Shown here one piece after another: positions 58,191-64,000 of a stretch of DNA of 64,000 nucleotides. The translations under genes were made by a program, and so were the position numbers. Origin of the DNA: Mesorhizobium_K quangtriensis (GTDB taxonomy: Bacteria; Pseudomonadota; Alphaproteobacteria; Rhizobiales; Rhizobiaceae); NCBI RefSeq assembly GCF_040081925.1, contig NZ_JBEBMF010000002.1, forward strand, positions 1,116,001 to 1,180,000. Reading direction: 5' to 3'. The notes below the pieces were generated by a model. The model made no database searches, was not told the origin of the DNA, and was given only the letters and a program-made list of their open reading frames with translations. Within the stretch, counting starts at the first letter, position 1. Each line of letters starts with the position of its first letter.

Positions 58191-58607
58191 TCAGGGCTGG
58201 ACACGCCTGATCGCAGCGCCGGGCGCTGCGCGTTCGTGAATGCCGCCGCACCATTTTCCGGGCAGGTCGGGCAACTCGCCGTCCTCCAGCCCGTACATGT
58301 AGCTGCGGCCCTTCAGCAGAACCGCCGGCCGCCAGCACTCGTAGGGAATCGACTCTTCATCGTTTAGATAGACGACGTCGTCAGAGGCGCTGGGATTCTC
58401 GTAAGCGGCCAGTTCCTTGGCCATGTAGCCCTTGCCGACGACAATCCGCTTGTAGCCGCTACGGCTGTGTACGACGAGATTGCCGAAGCTGTCGGCATAG
58501 ATGCGCTCGCCATACTGGCTCTGGGCTGCGGCCGGCATGGAAAGGCCGGCGATCAACACGCCAGCAGCCAGCGGCAGGAAGGCAAGTTCACTCAGTTTCC
58601 AACGCAT
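58191..58607 (-). CDS. secreted hypothetical protein
   Basis: 138 residues. A signal peptide (LSELAFLPLAAGVLIAGLSMPAAA) precedes a mature domain with YGERIYADSFGNLVVHSRSGYKRIVVGKG and two Cys (YECWRPA, KWCGG). No domain is recognised. A triple TTAA element lies 109-133 bp upstream of the start. Confidence 0.7.
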   Translation of the reverse strand: MRWKLSELAFLPLAAGVLIAGLSMPAAAQSQYGERIYADSFGNLVVHSRSGYKRIVVGKGYMAKELAAYENPSASDDVVYLNDEESIPYECWRPAVLLKGRSYMYGLEDGELPDLPGKWCGGIHERAAPGAAIRRVQP

Positions 58608-58715
58608 GCTGCGTCATCCTTCGTGCGGTTTGGCCCGAAGCTCCAGCCTTGACCCGGGAAAGCCGCCTTCCCCGGCACCAGAGATTCGAAGACCCTTCGC
58701 CCCCTCTCGACGCAA

Positions 58716-58740
58716 ATTAACGTTTTATTAAGGTTTGTTA
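58716..58740. promoter_or_regulatory. CtrA-type TTAA repeats
   Basis: TTAA at 58716-58719 and 58727-58730 are spaced by 7 bases (CtrA consensus), and a third TTAA follows at 58737-58740 after 6 bases. It lies 109 bp upstream of the gene starting at 58607 and 363 bp upstream of sdhC. Confidence 0.4.
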
Positions 58741-58917
58741 AGAGGCAAAGGCCGCATCCCGACCAAGGCTTCGGGAAACATGGTTAATATCAACAGCCGG
58801 GAATATCGTTCCGGGCGCGAAATGTTATCGCCTCGCACCACGCCGAATCACCATGTCCCGGCGTCAGGTTGATTGGCGAGGAGCGGCCCCGCCGCTTCCC
58901 TTGTGGAAAGCTAAGAG

Positions 58918-58933
58918 CTTCAATCGATTGAAG
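58918..58933. promoter_or_regulatory. 16-bp palindrome with AATCGATT core upstream of sdhC
   Basis: CTTCAATC (58918-58925) is followed immediately by its reverse complement. The core AATCGATT (58922-58929) is shared with sites upstream of gap and fba. It lies 169 bp before the sdhC start. Confidence 0.5.
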
Positions 58934-59102
58934 TTTGCGCTCCCGCGAGGGCTGGCCGCATTCTCGATCAAATAAGTGGGCCAAGGCGCTTTTCGCTCTT
59001 TGACGCAGTGCAAAAAGAGTTTTAGGGAAACGACAGCAAACGTCGCGAACGGCATGCTGGCGCAGCTTCCCGCCGGCGCCTGCGATGCAATCTGGGGGAG
59101 CC

Positions 59103-59507
59103 ATGAGCAAGGCCGCAGCCACCCGCGCAAGACCGCTTTCGCCGCATCTGTCGATCTATCGTCCGCCGATAACGATGACGATGTCGATCGTGCACCGCAT
59201 CACAGGCATCGCGCTCTATGTCGGCACATTGCTGCTCGTCTGCTGGCTTCTCGCCGCCGCCGTGTCGGAGGAGTGGTTCAATCTGGTGAACTGGGCCTTT
59301 GGAACGTGGCTCGGTCGTCTGGTGCTGTTCGGCTACACATGGGCGCTGATGCACCACATGCTCGGCGGCATCAGGCATTTCATCTGGGACACCGGCGCGA
59401 TGCTGGAAAAGCACACCGCCTCGAAAGTCGCCTGGGCGACGCTGGCAGGGTCCGTCGTGCTAACCGTGCTGGTCTGGGTGGTGGGCTACATGGCGCGGAG
59501 CTTCTGA
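59103..59507 (+). CDS. sdhC: succinate dehydrogenase cytochrome b556 subunit
   Basis: 134 residues. RPLSPHLSIYRPPITMTMSIVHRITGIAL is the SdhC signature (Ser and Arg of the quinone site), and HHMLGGIRHFIWD gives the haem-ligand His. Three membrane helices. The ATG at 59103 follows gggggag; 59085 is rejected. First gene of sdhCDA-GT25-sdhB. Confidence 0.93.
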   Translation: MSKAAATRARPLSPHLSIYRPPITMTMSIVHRITGIALYVGTLLLVCWLLAAAVSEEWFNLVNWAFGTWLGRLVLFGYTWALMHHMLGGIRHFIWDTGAMLEKHTASKVAWATLAGSVVLTVLVWVVGYMARSF

Positions 59508-59508
59508 C

Positions 59509-59892
59509 ATGGCTGACATGCGTACCCCTCTCGCTAAGGTTCGCGGACTGGGTTCGGCCCACGAAGGCACCGACCATTTCTGGCGGCAGCGGCTGACCGC
59601 CGTCGCCAACATTCCGCTCTTCCTGTTTTTCGTCGGCTTCCTGGTCTCGCTCAACGGCGCGGACTACGCGACCGTCAGGCAGGCGCTCGCCAACCCCTTC
59701 GTCACGCTGATGTTCGGCCTGATGATCTTCTCCGGGCTCTACCACATGCGGCTCGGAATGCAGATCGTCATCGAGGACTACATCCATGGCGAGGGACTGA
59801 AGCTGGCATTGATCATGCTGAACACCTTCTTCTGCATCGCGGCAGGCGCTGCCAGCGCCTACGCCCTGATCAGACTTGCATTCGGGGGCTGA
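59509..59892 (+). CDS. sdhD: succinate dehydrogenase membrane anchor subunit
   Basis: 127 residues. RVRGLGSAHEGTDHFWRQRLTAVANIPL is typical of alphaproteobacterial SdhD, followed by three membrane helices and the quinone/haem region LYHMRLGMQIVIEDYIHGE. It starts one base after the sdhC stop, so it is translationally coupled. Confidence 0.93.
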   Translation: MADMRTPLAKVRGLGSAHEGTDHFWRQRLTAVANIPLFLFFVGFLVSLNGADYATVRQALANPFVTLMFGLMIFSGLYHMRLGMQIVIEDYIHGEGLKLALIMLNTFFCIAAGAASAYALIRLAFGG

Positions 59893-59893
59893 G

Positions 59894-61723
59894 GTGGCTG
59901 AAGAAAAGAAGGCCGCGAAGGCCTACACCTATGTCGACCACAAGTTCGACATCGTCGTCGTCGGCGCCGGTGGCGCCGGCCTGCGCGCGACTCTCGGCAT
60001 GGCCGAACAGGGCCTGAAGACCGCTTGCATCACCAAGGTGTTCCCGACGCGCTCTCACACGGTTGCGGCGCAGGGCGGCATCGCAGCCTCGCTGCAGAAC
60101 ATGGGCCCCGACAGCTGGCAGTGGCACATGTACGACACCGTCAAGGGGTCGGACTGGCTCGGCGACACCGACGCGCAGGAATACATGGTCCGCGAGGCCC
60201 CGGCTGCGGTCTACGAACTCGAACACTACGGCGTGCCCTTCTCCAGAACCGAAGAGGGCAAGATCTACCAGCGCCCGTTCGGCGGCCACATGATGAACTA
60301 CGGCGACGGCCCGCCCGTGCAGCGCACCTGCGCCGCGGCCGACCGCACCGGCCACGCCATCCTGCACACGCTCTACGGCCAGTCGCTGAAGCACAACGCG
60401 CAGTTCTTCATCGAATATCTCGCGCTCGACCTGATCATGGAAGCGGACGGCCGCTGCACCGGCGTGGTCGCCTGGAACCTCGACGACGGCACAATCCACC
60501 GCTTCGCCGCCAAGATGGTCGTACTCGCCACCGGCGGCTACGGTCGCGCCTACTTCTCCGCCACGTCGGCGCACACCTGCACCGGCGACGGCGGCGGCAT
60601 GGCGGCGCGCGCGGGCCTGCCGCTGCAGGATATGGAGTTCGTGCAGTTCCACCCGACCGGCATCTACGGCTCCGGCTGCCTCATCACCGAGGGTGCCCGC
60701 GGCGAGGGCGGCTATCTCGTCAATTCGGAAGGCGAGCGCTTCATGGAGCGCTACGCACCATCGGCCAAGGACCTCGCCTCCCGCGATGTGGTGTCCCGCT
60801 GCATGACCATGGAGATCCGCGAAGGTCGCGGCGTCGGCAAGAACAAGGACCACATCTTCCTGCACCTCGATCATCTCGATCCTGCCGTGTTGCACGAACG
60901 CCTGCCCGGCATCTCCGAGTCGGCCAAGATCTTCGCCGGCGTCGACCTGACCAAGGAACCGATCCCGGTGCTGCCGACGGTGCACTACAACATGGGCGGC
61001 ATCCCGACGAATTACTGGGGCGAGGTGTTGAACCCGACCGCCGACGACCCGGACCGCGTTTCGCCCGGCCTGATGGCCGTCGGCGAAGCGGGCTGCGCCT
61101 CCGTCCACGGCGCCAACCGCCTCGGATCGAATTCGCTGATCGACCTCGTCGTCTTCGGCCGTGCCGCCGCGATCCGCGCCGGCCAGGTCGTCGACCGCGA
61201 AGCGCCGATCCCTTCGCTGAACATCGCGGCATGCGACAAGATCATGGAACGCTTCGACCGCCTGCGCCATGCGAACGGGCATTCGCCGACGTCTGTGCTT
61301 CGCGACAAGATGCAGCGCGCCATGCAGGACGACGCGGCCGTGTTCCGGACGCAGGAATCGCTGGAGCAGGGCTGCAGGCGCATGTCCGAAATCTGGGGCG
61401 AGTTGAAGGACATCAAGGTCAGCGACCGCTCCATGATCTGGAACTCCGATTTGGTCGAGACGCTGGAACTGGAAAACCTGATGGCCAACGCCATCGTCAC
61501 GGTTTATGGCGCGGAAGCGCGCAAGGAGAGCCGTGGCGCGCATGCCCGCGAGGACTTCTCCGCGCGCGACGACGTCAACTGGCGCAAGCACACGCTGGCC
61601 CACGTCGCACCCGACGGCAAGGTGACGCTCAGCTACAGGCCGGTGCACACCGAGACGATGCTGCCGCTCTCCGAGGGAGGCATCGACCCGGCCAAGATCG
61701 CGCCCAAGGCTCGGGTATACTGA
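59894..61723 (+). CDS. sdhA: succinate dehydrogenase flavoprotein subunit
   Basis: 609 residues. The FAD motif is DIVVVGAGGAGLRATLGMAEQG; SHTVAAQGGIAASL has the His that covalently binds FAD; the active-site segments are FHPTGIYGSGCLITEGARGEGG and ASVHGANRLGSNSL. It oxidises succinate to fumarate at the inner-membrane face. The start is GTG at 59894, one base after sdhD. Confidence 0.95.
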   Translation: MAEEKKAAKAYTYVDHKFDIVVVGAGGAGLRATLGMAEQGLKTACITKVFPTRSHTVAAQGGIAASLQNMGPDSWQWHMYDTVKGSDWLGDTDAQEYMVREAPAAVYELEHYGVPFSRTEEGKIYQRPFGGHMMNYGDGPPVQRTCAAADRTGHAILHTLYGQSLKHNAQFFIEYLALDLIMEADGRCTGVVAWNLDDGTIHRFAAKMVVLATGGYGRAYFSATSAHTCTGDGGGMAARAGLPLQDMEFVQFHPTGIYGSGCLITEGARGEGGYLVNSEGERFMERYAPSAKDLASRDVVSRCMTMEIREGRGVGKNKDHIFLHLDHLDPAVLHERLPGISESAKIFAGVDLTKEPIPVLPTVHYNMGGIPTNYWGEVLNPTADDPDRVSPGLMAVGEAGCASVHGANRLGSNSLIDLVVFGRAAAIRAGQVVDREAPIPSLNIAACDKIMERFDRLRHANGHSPTSVLRDKMQRAMQDDAAVFRTQESLEQGCRRMSEIWGELKDIKVSDRSMIWNSDLVETLELENLMANAIVTVYGAEARKESRGAHAREDFSARDDVNWRKHTLAHVAPDGKVTLSYRPVHTETMLPLSEGGIDPAKIAPKARVY

Positions 61724-61728
61724 TTGCG

Positions 61729-62538
61729 ATGATGGACACGCTGGTGATCAACCTTGATCGCAGTCCGGAACGCCTGGCCTTCATGGCCGGGCAACTGGAC
61801 GATCTCGGCATCGCCTTCATCCGTCTGCCGGCAACTGAGGGAGCAAGCATTCCCGACGCTGAATTCGACAGGTTCGCCAACACCTACATGCGCCCGATCA
61901 CCCGCTCGGAACTCGGCTGCCTGACGAGCCATATCAGAGCTTGGCAGCATTGCATCGAGCGTGACCAGCCGGTGCTGGTGCTAGAGGACGATTCCTTCCT
62001 GTCCGAGAGGCTGGCCGCCTTCCTCGCCGAATTCGACGGACTTGGCGTTCACGGCGTGATCAATCTTGAGACGCGAGGCTATAGGAAGAGGATATCGAAG
62101 AGCCCGCTTCCGGCGATGCGAAAAAGCGCGGTGCGTCTCTACCGGCTTTTCGTCGATCGAGGCGGCACGGCCGGCTACATCGTCACGCCGGGCGCAGCAA
62201 GGAACCTTGTCGAACTGTCGAAGACCTATGCGGCGCCGTCGGATGCCTTCATCGATTTAAGTGGTGTGCCCAGGCTGCAGGCCGACCCCGGACTCGTCGC
62301 GACGATCTTCGTCGATCGCGGCCGCCGCACGGCGAGCGGCTTCAAGACCACGATTACAAAGCCGAACAGGCGTCAGCGGCAGGCGGTGACCCTTCGCCAT
62401 CCCACCTTCAAGCTGCGCCGGCTCACCGGCTATTTTTCGATGATGTTTCGCAAGGTCGCAACTATGGGCATCGCCGTGACGCGCACGGTCGCCGTCTGTC
62501 CGACCATCCTTGCCCGTGCCGAGAACCGGAGCGCCTGA
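61729..62538 (+). CDS. family 25 glycosyltransferase inside the sdh operon
   Basis: 269 residues. TLVINLDRSPERLAFMAGQL is the GT25 opening. SELGCLTSHIRAWQHCIERDQPVLVLEDDSFL contains the conserved EDD. GTAGYIVTPGAARNLV and PSDAFIDL follow. GT25 enzymes are LPS or surface-glycan galactosyltransferases. It starts 5 bases after sdhA stops and ends 3 bases before sdhB, so it must be co-transcribed with sdh. The start may be the ATG at 61732 rather than 61729. No membrane segment. Confidence 0.85.
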   Translation: MMDTLVINLDRSPERLAFMAGQLDDLGIAFIRLPATEGASIPDAEFDRFANTYMRPITRSELGCLTSHIRAWQHCIERDQPVLVLEDDSFLSERLAAFLAEFDGLGVHGVINLETRGYRKRISKSPLPAMRKSAVRLYRLFVDRGGTAGYIVTPGAARNLVELSKTYAAPSDAFIDLSGVPRLQADPGLVATIFVDRGRRTASGFKTTITKPNRRQRQAVTLRHPTFKLRRLTGYFSMMFRKVATMGIAVTRTVAVCPTILARAENRSA

Positions 62539-62541
62539 GCC

Positions 62542-63321
62542 ATGGTTGAACTCACCCTTCCCAAGAACTCGCAGATCAGGCAGGGCAAGACGTGGCCGAA
62601 GCCGGACGGTGCGAAAAACCTGCGCGAATACCGCATCTACCGCTGGAACCCGGATGACGGCGAGAACCCGAGCATCGACACCTATTTCGTCGATACCGAC
62701 GATTGCGGGCCGATGATCCTCGACGCGTTGCTCTACATCAAGAACAAGATCGACCCGACGCTGACGCTGCGCCGCTCGTGCCGCGAAGGCATCTGCGGCT
62801 CCTGCGCCATGAACATCGACGGTTCCAATACGCTGGCCTGCACGAAGGGCGCCGACGAGATCAAGGGCGCGGTCAAGGTTTACCCGCTGCCGCACATGCA
62901 GGTGGTGAAAGACCTTGTGCCGGATCTAACCAATTTCTACGCCCAGCACGCCTCCATCCAGCCGTATCTCCAGACCGTCTCGCCGGAACCGGCGAAGGAA
63001 TGGTTGCAGAGCCATGAGGACCGCCAGAAGCTAGACGGCCTCTACGAGTGCATCCTCTGCGCCTGCTGCTCGACCTCCTGCCCGAGCTACTGGTGGAACG
63101 GCGACCGCTATCTCGGCCCGGCGACGTTGCTCCAGGCCTACCGCTGGCTGATCGATAGCCGCGACGAGGCGAAGGGCGAACGTCTCGACAATCTGGAAGA
63201 CCCCTTCCGCCTCTACCGCTGCCACACCATCATGAACTGCGCGCAAACCTGTCCCAAGGGCCTGAACCCCGCCAAGGCGATCGCCGAGATCAAGAAGATG
63301 ATGGTGGAGCGGCGGGTCTAG
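62542..63321 (+). CDS. sdhB: succinate dehydrogenase iron-sulfur subunit
   Basis: 259 residues. SCREGICGSCAMNIDGSNTLAC binds [2Fe-2S]; CILCACCSTSCPSYWW and CHTIMNCAQTCPKGLNPAKAI bind [4Fe-4S] and [3Fe-4S]. The leading MVELTLPKNSQIRQGKTWPKP is the usual rhizobial start. It passes electrons from SdhA to ubiquinone. It is separated from sdhA by the GT25 gene. Confidence 0.95.
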   Translation: MVELTLPKNSQIRQGKTWPKPDGAKNLREYRIYRWNPDDGENPSIDTYFVDTDDCGPMILDALLYIKNKIDPTLTLRRSCREGICGSCAMNIDGSNTLACTKGADEIKGAVKVYPLPHMQVVKDLVPDLTNFYAQHASIQPYLQTVSPEPAKEWLQSHEDRQKLDGLYECILCACCSTSCPSYWWNGDRYLGPATLLQAYRWLIDSRDEAKGERLDNLEDPFRLYRCHTIMNCAQTCPKGLNPAKAIAEIKKMMVERRV

Positions 63322-63328
63322 GCCCGCA

Positions 63329-64000
63329 GTGTCGCTGCCGGACGACTTCGACCCCGAAGCCGTGGCGGCGATCCGCGCTCGGCTCGACATGGCCCGCGCG
63401 CAAGGCGCGAGAGTGCTTTTCGCAATCGAGAGCGGCAGCCGCGCCTGGGGCTTTCCGTCGCCGGACAGCGACTACGACTGCCGCTTCGTCTACATCCGTC
63501 CGGTCGCCGACCATCTCGTGCTGGAACAGGCGCGCGACGTGATCGAGTTTCCGATCGAGGGCGAGATCGACGCCGGCGGCTGGGACCTCCGCAAGGCCCT
63601 GCTCCTTGCGCTCGGCGGAAACGCAGTCATCGTCGAATGGGCGAAGTCGCAGATCGTCTATGAGGAAATCGATGGCGTCCGGCCGCGCTTGCTCGAACTG
63701 CTTGCCGAGATCGTAGACCCGGTAAAGGTGTCACGGCATTATTTCGGTCTCGCCAGTTCGCAGGCCACCAAGCTTGGAAAGCTGTCCGGCCCGGTGAAGC
63801 TGAAGAAGCTGTTTTATCTCATCCGACCAATCGTCGCGCTGGACTGGATGGAACAACGCGGTTTCGTTGCTCTCCCGCCAATGAACATTCTCGATTGCCT
63901 GGCTCAGACAGAGCTTCCGCGCCAAACGTCCGAAGCAATTCGACAATTGATCGACATCAAGAGCCGCACGCGCGAGATGGGCATTGGACCTATCCCGACC
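63329..64000 (+). CDS. RlaP-like predicted nucleotidyltransferase, 3' end missing
   Basis: Open from GTG 63329 through the window edge (224 residues visible). FAIESGSRAWGFPSPDSDYDCRFVYIRP is the polymerase-beta-type GSRAxG…SDxD signature of the PF10127/COG3541 family. KALLLALGGNAVIVEWAKSQIVY and KKLFYLIRPIVALDWME follow. Such proteins occur with RNA ligases or alone; the target is unknown. It begins 7 bases after the sdhB stop, so it may be transcribed with the sdh operon. Confidence 0.8.
   Translation, partial: MSLPDDFDPEAVAAIRARLDMARAQGARVLFAIESGSRAWGFPSPDSDYDCRFVYIRPVADHLVLEQARDVIEFPIEGEIDAGGWDLRKALLLALGGNAVIVEWAKSQIVYEEIDGVRPRLLELLAEIVDPVKVSRHYFGLASSQATKLGKLSGPVKLKKLFYLIRPIVALDWMEQRGFVALPPMNILDCLAQTELPRQTSEAIRQLIDIKSRTREMGIGPIPT

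Larger units (their letters stand above)
58608..59102. other. 495-bp gap before sdhC
   Basis: No gene is supported here; the open frames are irregular. It holds TTAA-N7-TTAA at 58716-58730 with a third TTAA at 58737-58740, and a 16-bp perfect palindrome at 58918-58933. It probably contains the sdh promoter and, at its left, the promoter of the minus-strand secreted-protein gene. Confidence 0.6.

Noticed and set aside
60025..62538. 837-residue plus-strand frame covering sdhA in another frame and the GT25 gene
   Set aside because: The part over sdhA is an Arg-rich shadow; only the C-terminal 269 residues from 61729 are a real gene.
1..64000. CRISPR arrays, rRNA genes and insertion sequences
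   Set aside because: No regularly spaced repeats, no rRNA-like sequence and no transposase or integrase frame was seen in the window.

Overview
The window looks like chromosome of an alphaproteobacterium of the order Rhizobiales, most like Phyllobacteriaceae (Mesorhizobium-type). The basis is family content and gene order, not a database search. Order-typical features are tkt-gap-bestrophin-pgk-class I fba, a ZapA/DUF4164 pair, the cell-cycle regulators TrcR and a CenR-like response regulator, LolA next to FtsK, glnK-amtB, sdhCDAB, several DUF1127 proteins, and a LexA box of the alphaproteobacterial direct-repeat type.

Region 1-16217 is accessory. It starts with a tightly packed, overlapping cassette of small phage/plasmid-like genes (1-4132): an AlpA-like HTH, an HNH-like zinc protein, a replication-type protein, a 22-residue membrane peptide, a ribbon-helix-helix protein and an HGGxSTG-type protein. 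In its middle is about 700 bp without genes but dense in palindromes. Small acidic or disordered proteins, a DUF3606 protein and two Omp25/31-like barrels follow. Next comes a damage-response locus (SRAP/YedK plus a divergent zinc protein) around a good LexA box. A second phage-like cassette under an XRE repressor covers 9988-12566 and shows decay. The arm ends with a DUF892 protein, a CHASE3 histidine kinase beside an orphan sugar-type binding protein, and tRNA-Glu(CTC). The 3' end of that tRNA faces the accessory arm, which is the usual geometry for an integrated island, but no integrase is visible.

Region 16388-64000 is mostly core. It holds rluD and rpoH, then a two-gene glycosyltransferase operon whose second gene fuses an OCH1-like and an Anp1-like domain, then zapA/DUF4164. 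The glycolytic/pentose block tkt, gap, pgk, fba follows. After it come a sulfur/peroxide pair (persulfide dioxygenase-rhodanese, 1-Cys peroxiredoxin), an SDR, a DUF1127-WYL regulator locus with twin operators, a frameshifted GFA gene, trcR, an mntH fragment beside a LysR gene, a YkuD L,D-transpeptidase, a CenR-like regulator, xthA, lolA and ftsK. The last part contains glnK-amtB with a sigma-54 promoter, tesB, a UbiH-like monooxygenase, YciI, YbaK, OsmC, MgtC, leuC, two tandem diguanylate cyclases, a ClpP-like membrane protease and sdhCDAB. A GT25 glycosyltransferase sits between sdhA and sdhB. A RlaP-type nucleotidyltransferase runs off the right edge.

The most unusual signals are regulatory: two 27-bp palindromes 63 bp apart in the phage-like cassette; identical CTCCTGAC-N8-GTCAGGAG operators flanking a DUF1127 gene next to a WYL regulator; an AATCGATT core shared upstream of gap, fba and sdhC; and CtrA-type TTAA-N7-TTAA boxes at ftsK and 58716.
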